A stretch of DNA of 64,000 nt from Bacteroidota bacterium (GTDB lineage: Bacteria > Bacteroidota > Bacteroidia > Bacteroidales > GCA-2711565): the NCBI GenBank assembly GCA_018816945.1, contig JAHIVC010000071.1, positions 1-64,000 of the forward strand, written 5' to 3'. A model generated the notes under the pieces. The model was not told where the DNA came from and searched no databases. It was given only the letters and a program-made list of their open reading frames with translations. The position numbers and the translations under genes were made by a program. Positions within the stretch are counted from its first letter, which is position 1, and each line of letters starts with the position of its first letter. Shown one piece after another: positions 1-9,017 of the stretch.

Positions 1-204
1 AAAAATAGTATCAGGCTTCTCTCGTATTATCACTCATTTCAAATAAATCGTATACTACAACTTTTTTATTCATTAGCTTTAACGGCTATTGAAACCATTT
101 ATCTATTTAATCGTATGATACCATTATTATAAGATACTGCAAAGTTATATTAATTGGAGGTTCTTAATTATTTTGTTACTAATACGACTAAAACTATATA
201 CATC

Positions 205-1326
205 TTGAAAATTCCCCAAGTTAAATATACATTCATAATCTTTCTGATATTTATTTTTACAGAAGTAAGATCGCAAGATCCTAATTATTCGCAATTTACT
301 CATAACCCAATCTATTATAATCCTGCCTATACAGGTATCTCAAGTGGGATGACAATGCGTTTTAATTATCGTAAACAATGGGCAAATTTGCCCGGAGATT
401 TTAGAACCTATAATTTTAATATTGATCTGGCAGCCAGAACTGCTTCAGGTTCGGGTGGTTTAGGCCTGATGGTTGATAAACATACTGCCGGATCAGGATA
501 TTATGAAAGAACAAGAATTGGAATTCCTCTTTCTGTAAGGGTTCCCCTTTATGAGAATTTTCTTGTGCAAATGGGTGTAATGACTTCTTTTGTTCAAAAA
601 AGCCTTAATTGGGATAATTTAATTTTTGTTGATCAACTTGATCCCCGTTTTGGAAATGTCAATCCTTCAGATTTTGTTTCTCCTTTAAAAAATAAAGTTA
701 CATATCCTGATTTTGATATTGGGTTGGCTTTTCGATTGGTCGAATCAACCTGGAGTGGTAAACAAATGATAGCTACGGCAGGGGTCGCTGTTCATCATGT
801 TTTTACTCCTAACGAATCTTTCTATGATTTTGAATCGCCTTTAGCAAGAAAATTAGTAATAACCGGTGACTTTATAATACAAAATGAAGACTATGAGAGA
901 GTAATCACAAGCTATAATCGGGGAGATAAAGGCGGTTTTAAATTTAATCCCGGGTTCATCTTCCAAAAACAGTCGGAATTTAAATCTTTTACTTTGGGAA
1001 TGAATGTGTACAAGTCAAATATTTATGCAGGGTTCTGGTATCGAAATGAAACCTTTGATTTATTAAAATCGAATGCATTGATTCTGATGCTTGGAATTAA
1101 TGCAAAGATAAATGAAGAAAGTCGTTTGAAGATTCTTTATAGTTATGATGTGCTGTTAAATGAAAGCCTTTACCGTGCAGCAGGAGGAACACATGAGTTA
1201 ACCCTGATTTTTACTTTAGATTCTTTTAGTGCACTTACAGGTGGTGGCCGTGGTGGCTCTTTTGGACGAAATATGATGGGGTCCAGATCCAATCGTTATA
1301 GTGCAATGGAATGTTCTCCATTCTAA
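205..1326 (+). CDS. PorP/SprF family type IX secretion system outer-membrane protein
   Basis: The protein resembles PorP/SprF, beta-barrel-like outer-membrane proteins that accompany the type IX secretion and gliding machinery of Bacteroidota. A hydrophobic signal segment ends near VRSQ, followed by the typical opening with SQF, NPIYYNPAYTG and FNYRKQW, and then GLGLMVDKHTAG. The C-terminus is Gly/Arg-rich and ends in ECSPF, as in many family members. There is no in-frame ATG before the signal peptide. I chose TTG at 205 because it sits directly before the signal peptide; another TTG lies at 154. The gene stands alone, without porK-N or other T9SS genes beside it, as is common for the many paralogues of this family. 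The family call is firm, the start uncertain, and the exported partner unknown. Confidence 0.85.
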   Translation: MKIPQVKYTFIIFLIFIFTEVRSQDPNYSQFTHNPIYYNPAYTGISSGMTMRFNYRKQWANLPGDFRTYNFNIDLAARTASGSGGLGLMVDKHTAGSGYYERTRIGIPLSVRVPLYENFLVQMGVMTSFVQKSLNWDNLIFVDQLDPRFGNVNPSDFVSPLKNKVTYPDFDIGLAFRLVESTWSGKQMIATAGVAVHHVFTPNESFYDFESPLARKLVITGDFIIQNEDYERVITSYNRGDKGGFKFNPGFIFQKQSEFKSFTLGMNVYKSNIYAGFWYRNETFDLLKSNALILMLGINAKINEESRLKILYSYDVLLNESLYRAAGGTHELTLIFTLDSFSALTGGGRGGSFGRNMMGSRSNRYSAMECSPF

Positions 1327-1335
1327 TACAATAAT

Positions 1336-1785
1336 TTATTTTTTAAAAGCAGATTGGAAATATTTCAAACTTGACAATATAAGTGCCAATCCAATTCCAA
1401 TATAAACGATCGATAAATAATTTTTTGGAATTGGTGAGAGTCTAAGTGTAATTCCAAATCCAATCATTATTAAAACTAAAAAATAGCTTTTCCATGCCAT
1501 GAATGAAAAGATACATGGTTTGTCAGGTAAGATACTGATTCTGAATATGTTTTTTTGTGCAACCTTACTGAAACCGAATCGGTAAATAGTTATCGCCAAA
1601 AGTATTCCGGTACCAATAAATAAAAAATGGATAATTTGAAATTCGCGATTTAACCAGGAATAAGCATAAGTGTTCAGAAATATTCCAACCCCAAGCCACA
1701 TGGTTCCCGAAATTAACATTAGCAAAAATTTAGGTGCTGCAGGTTTTAACCTCTGTTTGATCGGTTTTCTTTTTATTGATTCCAC
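1336..1785 (-). CDS. Small four-helix integral membrane protein, last gene of the hem operon
   Basis: This 149-residue protein has a basic N-terminus (KRKPIKQRLKP) and four hydrophobic segments, near residues 20-42, 50-70, 97-113 and 121-140. The stretch CIFSFMAWKSY and the following TLRLSPIPKNYL look like a conserved uncharacterised bacterial membrane family, but I cannot name it. It starts 9 bp after the hemG stop codon on the same strand, so it is probably the distal gene of the receptor-permease-hemN-hemG operon. A role in heme or porphyrin handling at the inner membrane would be inference from position only. Confidence 0.75.
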   Translation of the reverse strand: MESIKRKPIKQRLKPAAPKFLLMLISGTMWLGVGIFLNTYAYSWLNREFQIIHFLFIGTGILLAITIYRFGFSKVAQKNIFRISILPDKPCIFSFMAWKSYFLVLIMIGFGITLRLSPIPKNYLSIVYIGIGLALILSSLKYFQSAFKK

Positions 1786-1794
1786 AATATTTTT

Positions 1795-3156
1795 TTAATT
1801 TTTTGCTATTTGAGTTGCCAGATCTTTGCCTTGTTTGACACGATCAGCGATACCGACACCATTACCAATACTTCCGGCTAAATATAAACCCTTATATTCT
1901 TTCTCTATGCTATTAATGGCATTAATTCTTTCTTCAGAGTCTGCTCCATATTGAGCTATTGCATACTGATAATGAGTTGTTTTGAATAAATCAGGCTCAA
2001 ATTTCGAAACACCCATCATGAGCTTAAATTCATTTGCCATTAGTTCTTTTAATTCATCTTCATTTAATTCAGCCAGTTCTTCTCTTCGAATCCCTCCAAC
2101 AAAAACTGTCAATAAAGCACCCTCTATTGGCGCTCTGTTTTTAAATAAAGTTGACATGTAAAGAACGCCAAGGATGTTTCGCTGTTCCCGATAAGGGACC
2201 AAACCACCAAATGCATCCAGTTTAACACCTTCCCATTTATTAAATCCAATGGTGACTTCGGTTACTTTGGCATATTTCAGGTTGGTGATCGGACTTAATT
2301 TAGCCTTACCTATAAATGGGAACAATACATTAAGTTCATGTGCATTTACAGTTGTGATTATATCTGTAAAGCCACTTTCGACGGTGTCGTTATAGTGAAT
2401 TTCAAAAATTTTGTGCAATCTTCGAACTGAAATGTTTTTAGCGTTAGTTTGCACATTATTCTTCCCGATATTTTTTACGAGTGCCTTGATTAACTTCTCT
2501 AAACCACCTTCAACCGAAAATATTTCCCTGGTGGCTTTCTTATCCTGATCTGATTTAGGTTCCTTGCGTTTTTTTAAAGCGCCCCCAATAAAGCTTCCAT
2601 ATTGCTGTTCTAAATTATACAGTTTTGGCAAGGCATATTTAGGAACAATATAATCAGGATCACCTGCATAAATGCCTAAAATGAATGGGTCAATGGCATA
2701 ATTCAGGAAACTTTTCCCCATGCGTCTCTTAACTAATTCGGCTAATGATTCGTTTGGATTGGTTCCTTTTTTTCGAAATGGTTCTCCCAATATTCTGAAT
2801 TTATCATAAAGACTGAATAGGGGAGTAGTAATTGCTGATAACGGGCCCGAAGGCAAAGCATGCCACTTGTTTTTTTTCCAGATTAATCGTCGGGCAGAAG
2901 TATGGTCTGCGATTTCTAATTTGCAATCATTTTTTAATTCTTCAAACAGATCTGCAATTTCGGCATTACCAAGTATGCCGCTATTAGGACCGGTTTCATA
3001 CAAAAAGTTTTTAGTACTTTTAGTTCTTATAACTCCCCCAATATGATCGCTTTGTTCGAATATTTTAAATTTTATGCCTGCTTTTTTAAGGTAATAGGCG
3101 GTGGTGAGTCCGGTAATACCCGCCCCAATAATTGCAATATATTTATGGTCATTCAT
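1795..3156 (-). CDS. hemG: Protoporphyrinogen oxidase (HemG/HemY-type flavoprotein)
   Basis: This is an FAD-dependent oxidase of the amine-oxidase/PPO fold that converts protoporphyrinogen IX to protoporphyrin IX, the penultimate step of the classical heme pathway. The N-terminus carries the dinucleotide-binding motif GAGITG at residues 11-16. The C-terminal FAD-binding segment LYLAGSIGNGVGIADRV is the family signature. The length of 453 residues is normal. It starts 2 bp after the hemN stop, so the two consecutive enzymes are co-transcribed. The pairing with HemN fits the protoporphyrin-dependent rather than the coproporphyrin-dependent route, though oxidation of coproporphyrinogen by this family cannot be excluded from sequence. 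Confidence 0.92.
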   Translation of the reverse strand: MNDHKYIAIIGAGITGLTTAYYLKKAGIKFKIFEQSDHIGGVIRTKSTKNFLYETGPNSGILGNAEIADLFEELKNDCKLEIADHTSARRLIWKKNKWHALPSGPLSAITTPLFSLYDKFRILGEPFRKKGTNPNESLAELVKRRMGKSFLNYAIDPFILGIYAGDPDYIVPKYALPKLYNLEQQYGSFIGGALKKRKEPKSDQDKKATREIFSVEGGLEKLIKALVKNIGKNNVQTNAKNISVRRLHKIFEIHYNDTVESGFTDIITTVNAHELNVLFPFIGKAKLSPITNLKYAKVTEVTIGFNKWEGVKLDAFGGLVPYREQRNILGVLYMSTLFKNRAPIEGALLTVFVGGIRREELAELNEDELKELMANEFKLMMGVSKFEPDLFKTTHYQYAIAQYGADSEERINAINSIEKEYKGLYLAGSIGNGVGIADRVKQGKDLATQIAKN

Positions 3157-3158
3157 TG

Positions 3159-4532
3159 TTAAAGTGCTTTTGAGAAATTACGAGTGGTATTCTGCATTTT
3201 TGGATCGAAAGTGGCTGCAATATTGCGAATGAAAAACTTGCCCGTTTCAGTGATGAATATCTCATCTTTATTATAAATGATAAGACCTTCTGATTCAAAT
3301 GTTTTGAGTTGTTGGTTTTGTTCTTTGGTCAAATTGTTAAGTTCTTCAATCGGTTTGTTAAAACGATTAGCAAGCGCTTGCCATGATAGATAAAGATTAC
3401 ACATCAACTCATTAATTATTTCCCGCGTAATTTTTTCTTCTAAAGATAAGAAGTATGCTTTCTCAATTGGAAATTTTCCTTCATTAATAAGCTGTGTATA
3501 TTCTGCAACATCTTTAGTGCTTTGCAAATAGGCACTTTCAAGTTGGCTAATACCGCTTACCCCAAGGGCATAAACCTGACCGGTTGTTTCGCGTGTGCAA
3601 TATCCCTGAAAATTTCGATGCAATGTTTTTCCTTTCAGCGCTATATAAAGCTCGTCTGATTCTTTTGCAAAATGATCGAGACCAATGGCTTTATAGCCAC
3701 TTTTTGTCAGTAAATCATAAGCAGCCTCAAAAAGTTTAACTTTTTCTCCGGCATCCGGTAAATTGTATTTTTCGAGTTTTCGCTGAGCCTTTTTGATCCA
3801 TGGCACATGCGCGTAAGAAAATGTTACCAGTCTGTTTGGTGAAATTTCAATTGCTTTTTGTATGGTTTCGGTAAAAGAGTCAACAGTTTGAAATGGAAGG
3901 CCATAAATAAAATCTAAGTTTACGGCGACATCCTTCGCTTTGATATATTCAACAAGTTCAGAGATTGGAATAATAGATTGATTTCTATTGATGCTGTTCA
4001 TAACCTTATCGTTAAAGTCTTGAACTCCGAGGCTTAATCGGTTAAATTTGAGGTCAATTAAACAATCAATATATTTATAGGTCAAATGCCAGGGATGGCA
4101 TTCCATCGCAATTTCCGCGCCCGGAATGAAATTAAAATTCTCGTATAAAGTATTCATTATCGATTCAATATCCTCAATTTGAAGATAATTTGGTGTTCCT
4201 CCTCCCCAGTGAACCTGAGAAACTTTCCGATTTGGATCAAGTTTCGATTTTAATAGAACGATCTCTTTTTTAAGGGTCTCTATATAAGAATCAATCATTT
4301 TTCCATTGCGACTTATTACCGTATTGCATCCGCAATAAAAACAAAGTTTATTACAGAAAGGGATATGAATGTACAGTGAAATATTTTCAGGCTGTTCAAT
4401 ATTCGACAAAGAAATGGCTTGATCAACCTCTTTATCATTAAACTCTTTATGAAAATAATTGGCAGGGGGGTAGCTCGTATATCTTGGTGTAGCTACATTG
4501 TATTTTTCCAGTAATTTTTGAGAAACTTTCAT
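3159..4532 (-). CDS. hemN: Oxygen-independent coproporphyrinogen III oxidase (radical SAM)
   Basis: HemN decarboxylates coproporphyrinogen III to protoporphyrinogen IX anaerobically using S-adenosylmethionine and a [4Fe-4S] cluster. The cluster motif is C60, C64, C67 with the extra C69 (FCNKLCFYCGC). That CX3CX2CXC pattern is typical of true HemN rather than the HemW heme chaperones. N-terminal PRYTSYPP and the GGGTPNYL motif are also characteristic, and the length of 457 residues is full. The start lies 1 bp past the MFS stop codon, and hemG follows after 2 bp, so this gene sits between uptake-type genes and the next enzyme of the pathway. No early heme genes (hemA-hemE) are nearby. Confidence 0.95.
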   Translation of the reverse strand: MKVSQKLLEKYNVATPRYTSYPPANYFHKEFNDKEVDQAISLSNIEQPENISLYIHIPFCNKLCFYCGCNTVISRNGKMIDSYIETLKKEIVLLKSKLDPNRKVSQVHWGGGTPNYLQIEDIESIMNTLYENFNFIPGAEIAMECHPWHLTYKYIDCLIDLKFNRLSLGVQDFNDKVMNSINRNQSIIPISELVEYIKAKDVAVNLDFIYGLPFQTVDSFTETIQKAIEISPNRLVTFSYAHVPWIKKAQRKLEKYNLPDAGEKVKLFEAAYDLLTKSGYKAIGLDHFAKESDELYIALKGKTLHRNFQGYCTRETTGQVYALGVSGISQLESAYLQSTKDVAEYTQLINEGKFPIEKAYFLSLEEKITREIINELMCNLYLSWQALANRFNKPIEELNNLTKEQNQQLKTFESEGLIIYNKDEIFITETGKFFIRNIAATFDPKMQNTTRNFSKAL

Positions 4533-4533
4533 T

Positions 4534-5754
4534 CTATTTATTCTGTGTTAAATTTTCTTCGTAATACCTTTCATCAAAAAGAAATGAGATTGAAGCCAGC
4601 ACAATTAAACTAACAATAAACTCAATTCGGAACAATCCTTTGTATCCGATCAAATGAGCAATTTTTCCGCTGCTGACCGCAATTAATAAACTGCTTAAAT
4701 GCGTAATAACGATTTGTATTGTAAAATCGGTACCTTCTCTTCCGGCTCTAACATTATCCATCGATATGGTATAAATTATAACTGTCGACATTCCATAAGC
4801 GGACCAAATTAAAGCTATTCCTAAAATAATATGTGATTTTGAGGGTGTGAAATAGGTCATCCAACAAAAATATGATGCTGCAAGAAATGCCACGGCAGAG
4901 AATAGGAGTAAGCTTCTTTTCTTCCCCAGTTTTTTTATTAAAAATCCGGCTGCAAAAGAAAATGCTGCACCAAATGCTGCACCGTGAATTCCGGAAAGGA
5001 TGCCAATTTCTTTAATATTAAATCCCAAATCGACCATCCAGGGCTTTATCATTGCCAATATACCGATGATCCCTGAGTAAAATATCGTCAGTAAGATGAT
5101 CCGTTTGTAAGCTTTCTTTTGATTAAAAAAGAGGCCTATGTCTTTCAGTGTTATTGGTTTTGCCGGTTTTGGTTTCGCAACTTCCCTGCCTTTATAAATA
5201 TAGAGAGGTATAAGAGCCAGAAGTACAAATCCTGCCAATGCCATTAATAAATATTGCCATCCCCAATAATAGTAAATAATGAGGAGAAGTCCACTTCCTG
5301 TTAGTGTACCTAAAAAGCTTCCGGCCGATTGCATACTGTTGCCAATACTTCTTTCTTCTTTTTTAAGGATTAAAATTGCAAAGGCATCCGTGGCAATATC
5401 TTGTGTGGCAGATGCCATAAACGCAATAAGCATCAAGATGATAATCATCTCAAAATTAACATCCAGGCTAAGAAATGCAATGCCAAAGATGACCATGGCA
5501 TAAAAAATCTCGGAAAGAAAAATCCAGCTTTTGTATTTGCTTATGGTACCCCCGGTTTTGTCGACCAAGGGTGCCCATAAGAATTTTATGATCCAGGGTA
5601 GTTTAATTAATTGAATTAAACCTATAGAAGTCAGAGAATAATGTTCTGTCCGCATGATCACAGGCATAACCGTCGAGAAAAAACTCATTGGAATCGATTG
5701 TGCCAGATATAAATTTAGTAGTGTAAAGTATTTACCACCGGTAGTCTTAATCAT
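4534..5754 (-). CDS. MFS permease of the AmpG/RhtX-FptX type
   Basis: A 12-helix transporter of 406 residues in the branch of the major facilitator superfamily that contains AmpG and the siderophore permeases RhtX/FptX. The motifs KFLWAPLVDK (helix 2-3 loop) and ATQDIATDAFAI (helix 4) mark this branch. It lies 4 bp after the TonB-dependent receptor stop and 1 bp before hemN. In siderophore systems such permeases carry the substrate across the inner membrane after a TonB receptor has brought it through the outer membrane. Placement between a receptor and the two late heme enzymes suggests the cargo is a tetrapyrrole, perhaps coproporphyrin(ogen). That substrate is inference; an iron chelate is the main alternative. 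Confidence 0.88.
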   Translation of the reverse strand: MIKTTGGKYFTLLNLYLAQSIPMSFFSTVMPVIMRTEHYSLTSIGLIQLIKLPWIIKFLWAPLVDKTGGTISKYKSWIFLSEIFYAMVIFGIAFLSLDVNFEMIIILMLIAFMASATQDIATDAFAILILKKEERSIGNSMQSAGSFLGTLTGSGLLLIIYYYWGWQYLLMALAGFVLLALIPLYIYKGREVAKPKPAKPITLKDIGLFFNQKKAYKRIILLTIFYSGIIGILAMIKPWMVDLGFNIKEIGILSGIHGAAFGAAFSFAAGFLIKKLGKKRSLLLFSAVAFLAASYFCWMTYFTPSKSHIILGIALIWSAYGMSTVIIYTISMDNVRAGREGTDFTIQIVITHLSSLLIAVSSGKIAHLIGYKGLFRIEFIVSLIVLASISFLFDERYYEENLTQNK

Positions 5755-5758
5755 AAAT

Positions 5759-7858
5759 TTAGAAGTTTAATTTAGCGAAAACACCAAATTGTGCAGGTTT
5801 CCCAAGTTGTACATAAGATTTTCCAAGTGATGTAAAATAGAATGCATTATAATCAGTTGCAAAAATATTTTTGCCCCAAAACCCAAATTCAACTTTAGAA
5901 GTCACAAACGTAATCTTTAGGTTGGTAATACCATAACTTTTCTGGAAGTCAATATTATCCTCTTCCCAATACATTTTACCCATGTGCTGATAACTGAGAT
6001 TGAAATGTGCTTTATTGATAAATGATTCTTTGAAATCAATGCTGTAATCTGTTCCGATTCCAAAAGTAAATTTTGGTACATTAGGGATCAGGTTACCACT
6101 TAAATCTTCATTTTCAGTATTAATGTACTCGGTGAATTTTGCTTCGGTATATCCAAAACTTGTCCATATTTGCCAGTTGTTGGTGATAATTGCATTTGCT
6201 TCAAATTCAACACCCTGACTTTTTGATTTTCCTGCATTTGTTGTCATTGAGCCTTGTCCGCTTGGAACAGGCTGTGCTACTTGCTGGTTGTCAATATCAA
6301 TATGGAATAAACTAAAATTTGTAGTTAATTGTTTATTGAACCAACTTGATTTGATCCCGAATTCATAATTCATACTGGTTTCCGGCCCATAAATTCTGGC
6401 GTCATCCGATTCAAATGTGAAGTTGAACCCACCTGCTTTAAAACCCTTAGTGGTAGTAAAAAATGCGGTGAAATAATTGCAAGGAACAAAGGCTATTGAA
6501 ACTTTTGGTGTAAGCTGATTAAATTTTAAATCGCTGTTAAAACCCGGTTTTGCTTCTGTATTCCCATTTTTAGTCATATCATAAGTATAATCCAATTTGG
6601 CAGATTCGAAATCTAAACGTAAGCCTCCCGTAAATTTGAATTTGCCCAATGGAACGGTTGATTGACCATAAACCCCAAATCCGCTTGTAGGTAAATTGTA
6701 TGTTTTGAGATAAGAATAATCGGTATAGGGAAGATGGTAAGCATTAATGAAATCATCACCATAAGTTACGTTAACACCTTTATCAGTTAATTGTTTAAAA
6801 TACATCGATCCCAATAACCAGGTAATTTTAGCTTTCGGATTCGAATGAATATTAAGCTCCTGATAAATGGTATGATGGATTCTGTTTTGATCAATAAAAT
6901 ACATGTCTGCCGGAGAAAAGTCCTGATCAATGAAAAACTTATCTTCCATGTATTGATATCCGGTTGATGAATTGAAAACAAACCAGCTTCCGATATGTTC
7001 GATGTTTAAACCAAGCGATAATTGATCCCGATCGTACGTACTTTCTCGGTTGTAGTTAACGGCATCCGGTTTTTGAGTGACGGTGTTATAAATTGCGTAG
7101 GCATATCCTAATTGATTGTTTCTTTCAAAATCAACAGAAAGGGTTGCTTTAAAATCATTATTAGGGCGATAGGCTAATTTCAAACGGCCAGAATAAGTGT
7201 TAAATGCATCTGCTTTTTTATTGGTAAATTGATTTGTAAAATACCCGTCACCATGAGCATAAGCCAGGTTAAATACAGAATAAAACTTAGCGCTTAGTGG
7301 CTGATTGATGTGCAGTATGGTTTTTGATAGATTATAGTTTCCATATTCAGTTTTGATATAACCACCGAATAAAGCTTTTGGATCCTGGGTGTAAATTTTG
7401 ATGATACCTCCCATGGTATTTCTGCCATAAAGTGTACCTTGAGGGCCTCGGAGTACCTCAATCCGGTCAATATCAAGAAATTCAAAGTTGAAGGATCCTT
7501 TTTCTAAATAAGGGATATTATCTACATACAAGCCAACCGATGGTTGCACATCTCGTCTGAGCCCCATACCACGTGAATAAACCGGTGGCGACATTTTAGA
7601 ACCATAATCCAACACAAAAAAGTTAGGGATTCGAGAGCTTAAATCTGCCATGGTATTGATGTTTTGCTGATCTATCACTCTTGCCGAGATAGAAGAAACT
7701 GCAATAGGCGTTTCTTGCAATTTAGTTGTTACTTTTTCAGCTTGTACAGTAATTTCCTCTAAAATTACTGTATGAGGTATATTTACATAAACAGTGTCAG
7801 TTTGTGAAAATGCAAATAAAGGGAAAAATAGTAGAATAAATATATAGATAGATTTCAT
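5759..7858 (-). CDS. TonB-dependent outer-membrane receptor (siderophore/porphyrin type)
   Basis: A 699-residue receptor with a signal peptide ending at FAFSQ, a plug domain and a 22-strand-type barrel. Plug hallmarks are PIAVSSISARVIDQQN, IPNFFVLDYG and the highly conserved GPQGTLYGRNTMGG with IKIYTQDP. It lacks the carboxypeptidase-regulatory N-terminal extension of SusC proteins, and its length is that of classical siderophore or heme receptors (FyuA/FptA-like). It is the first gene of the operon MFS-hemN-hemG-membrane protein, with 4 bp to the MFS gene. The substrate is not shown by sequence. The operon partners suggest a tetrapyrrole or porphyrin precursor, with ferric siderophore as the alternative. 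Confidence 0.92.
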   Translation of the reverse strand: MKSIYIFILLFFPLFAFSQTDTVYVNIPHTVILEEITVQAEKVTTKLQETPIAVSSISARVIDQQNINTMADLSSRIPNFFVLDYGSKMSPPVYSRGMGLRRDVQPSVGLYVDNIPYLEKGSFNFEFLDIDRIEVLRGPQGTLYGRNTMGGIIKIYTQDPKALFGGYIKTEYGNYNLSKTILHINQPLSAKFYSVFNLAYAHGDGYFTNQFTNKKADAFNTYSGRLKLAYRPNNDFKATLSVDFERNNQLGYAYAIYNTVTQKPDAVNYNRESTYDRDQLSLGLNIEHIGSWFVFNSSTGYQYMEDKFFIDQDFSPADMYFIDQNRIHHTIYQELNIHSNPKAKITWLLGSMYFKQLTDKGVNVTYGDDFINAYHLPYTDYSYLKTYNLPTSGFGVYGQSTVPLGKFKFTGGLRLDFESAKLDYTYDMTKNGNTEAKPGFNSDLKFNQLTPKVSIAFVPCNYFTAFFTTTKGFKAGGFNFTFESDDARIYGPETSMNYEFGIKSSWFNKQLTTNFSLFHIDIDNQQVAQPVPSGQGSMTTNAGKSKSQGVEFEANAIITNNWQIWTSFGYTEAKFTEYINTENEDLSGNLIPNVPKFTFGIGTDYSIDFKESFINKAHFNLSYQHMGKMYWEEDNIDFQKSYGITNLKITFVTSKVEFGFWGKNIFATDYNAFYFTSLGKSYVQLGKPAQFGVFAKLNF

Positions 7859-7901
7859 GGTTCTGATTATAAGTAAGTTAGTAAAATTATATAATCCTTT
7901 A

Positions 7902-7917
7902 TATCATCTTGATGATA
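7902..7917. promoter_or_regulatory. Perfect 16-bp palindrome, candidate operator of the TonB receptor operon
   Basis: TATCATC-TT-GATGATA, two 7-bp arms around TT, lies 44 bp upstream of the receptor start codon. A dyad of this size is the usual target of a dimeric regulator, and the position fits control of the operon. It does not match the classical Fur box well. The regulator is unknown. Confidence 0.4.
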
Positions 7918-8018
7918 CAATAATGCAAAGTCTCCTTAGATATGCATCTATGGTTTAGAAATTTGAATGATCAGGTAAATCAGTGAGACTTTGATTTTGA
8001 TTATCAAAATCATTTAGC

Positions 8019-8048
8019 CGAACTCCTGCCAGACGAAGGCTGGGATCC
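8019..8048. repeat. Dispersed intergenic repeat, copy 1
   Basis: This 30-bp stretch beginning CGAACTCCTG matches 21011-21040 at about 25 of 30 positions (second copy CGAACTCCTGTCAGAC). Both are GC-richer than their AT-rich surroundings and lie in intergenic DNA. Sequence beyond the 30 bp does not align well by eye. Confidence 0.45.
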
Positions 8049-8168
8049 CGAGAACCTGCATTGAGCAGCAGCCGAAATGTAGTCGAGGGATCTGAAAAAT
8101 CAAATTTCGATTGAAATACCTCGTCAGCATGCTGCGAGGAGTTTCATTTAAATTAATAAACGCTAAAA

Positions 8169-8528
8169 TTAGCAGGATGGGGGAGGTCGTCCGAAACTTG
8201 CCTCAGCAAAATGAAATGAATGGGCAAACCTAAAACTACGAAATTTTATTGGCCCGAACTTTTCAATTTGAGAAGGATCAATAGGTTCGACTTGATGTGT
8301 AGCGCTAGCAGATTGATTATAGTAATCATAAAGCGTGATAAAGTCATGATCCTGATTTGAATTATCTTTTGAAATTTCAATGGTAAATGCTTCTTTTTCA
8401 ATAGTAGGATTAACAGGTACTGCAGGTTGGCCAATATTGAAAAATAAAAATAGAAGATACAGCCCTGAGGAAATTCCTGAGGAGATGAGGATGAAAGGTA
8501 ATTGCATTTGTATGAGTCCTTCAAACAT
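8169..8528 (-). CDS. Hypothetical single-pass membrane protein
   Basis: A 119-residue reading frame with an N-terminal hydrophobic anchor (residues about 7-30) and a polar C-terminal part ending in GRPPPSC. I do not recognise a family. It begins 1 bp after the stop codon of the DUF4491-like gene on the same strand, which is the main support for it being real. A shorter overlapping frame on the same strand (8246-8524) gives a less protein-like sequence and I prefer this one. Function unknown. Confidence 0.45.
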   Translation of the reverse strand: MFEGLIQMQLPFILISSGISSGLYLLFLFFNIGQPAVPVNPTIEKEAFTIEISKDNSNQDHDFITLYDYYNQSASATHQVEPIDPSQIEKFGPIKFRSFRFAHSFHFAEASFGRPPPSC

Positions 8529-8529
8529 T

Positions 8530-8841
8530 TTATCTTCTTTTCGGGTTTTTAGGGAACCATCCCTTGTTTACCCTGTTTTCTTGTTCAATGATTTCATTAA
8601 TGCCCCAAAGGTAATTAAAACCTATAATTGCAACGATTGTCGAGACTATGATATTTGTCAACAAAAACGAGATTAATACCGCAAAAACTCCAACAATTAA
8701 AAAGACGATCCAAAGTTTTTTCGTGAAATGGTATTCTCCTGCTATGCATGAATAACGGGCAAAAATGATAATCAAAAAGGAAGCTGATCCCAGAATGATC
8801 CCAATTAAATTTATACTGTATCCGAATAATTCAAAAGCCAT
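8530..8841 (-). CDS. DUF4491-like small membrane protein, paralogue 1
   Basis: A 103-residue protein with three hydrophobic segments and a conserved tail (IIEQENRVNKGWFPKNPKRR). The pattern GEYHFTKKLWIVFLIVGV and the W/E/Q/RV tail match DUF4491, short Bacteroidota membrane proteins of unknown role. A second copy lies upstream at 9007-9309, with clear similarity in the middle (EYHL.KR/EYHFTKK) and tail, so the two are probably a tandem duplication later split by repeats. It may share a transcript with the hypothetical gene that starts 1 bp downstream. Confidence 0.75.
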   Translation of the reverse strand: MAFELFGYSINLIGIILGSASFLIIIFARYSCIAGEYHFTKKLWIVFLIVGVFAVLISFLLTNIIVSTIVAIIGFNYLWGINEIIEQENRVNKGWFPKNPKRR

Positions 8842-8852
8842 AAGGATTTTTT

Positions 8853-9017
8853 ATTGATTATTGATTATTGGTTTCTGGTTGCCCTGCCTGCGGCAGGCAG
8901 GTGGTTTCTGTTTTCTGTTTGCTGTTTACTGTTTACTGTTTACTGGTTTCTCATAACTCATAACTCATAACTCATAACTCATAACTCATAACTCATAACT
9001 CATAACTCATAACTCAT
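8853..9017. repeat. Three successive heptamer tandem arrays plus a palindrome
   Basis: Between the two DUF4491 genes lie about three copies of ATTGATT (8853-8873), a perfect 19-bp palindrome CCTGCCTGCGGCAGGCAGG (8883-8901), five copies of CTGTTTA or a close variant (8908-8942), and nearly ten copies of CTCATAA (8950-9017). All three array units are 7 bp. The last array runs into the 3' end of the upstream DUF4491 gene and encodes its final residues and stop codon. Confidence 0.9.

Larger units (their letters stand above)
7859..8168. other. Intergenic region upstream of the heme-related operon
   Basis: About 310 bp without a supportable gene. It contains a perfect 16-bp palindrome close to the receptor start (7902-7917) and a degraded dispersed repeat (8019-8048). 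I found no good TAnnTTTG promoter for the receptor gene here. Confidence 0.6.

Noticed and set aside
8246-8524. Alternative minus-strand frame over the hypothetical gene at 8169-8528
   Set aside because: It has a low-complexity Ile/Leu/Lys composition; the other frame has a better membrane anchor, polar domain and placement.
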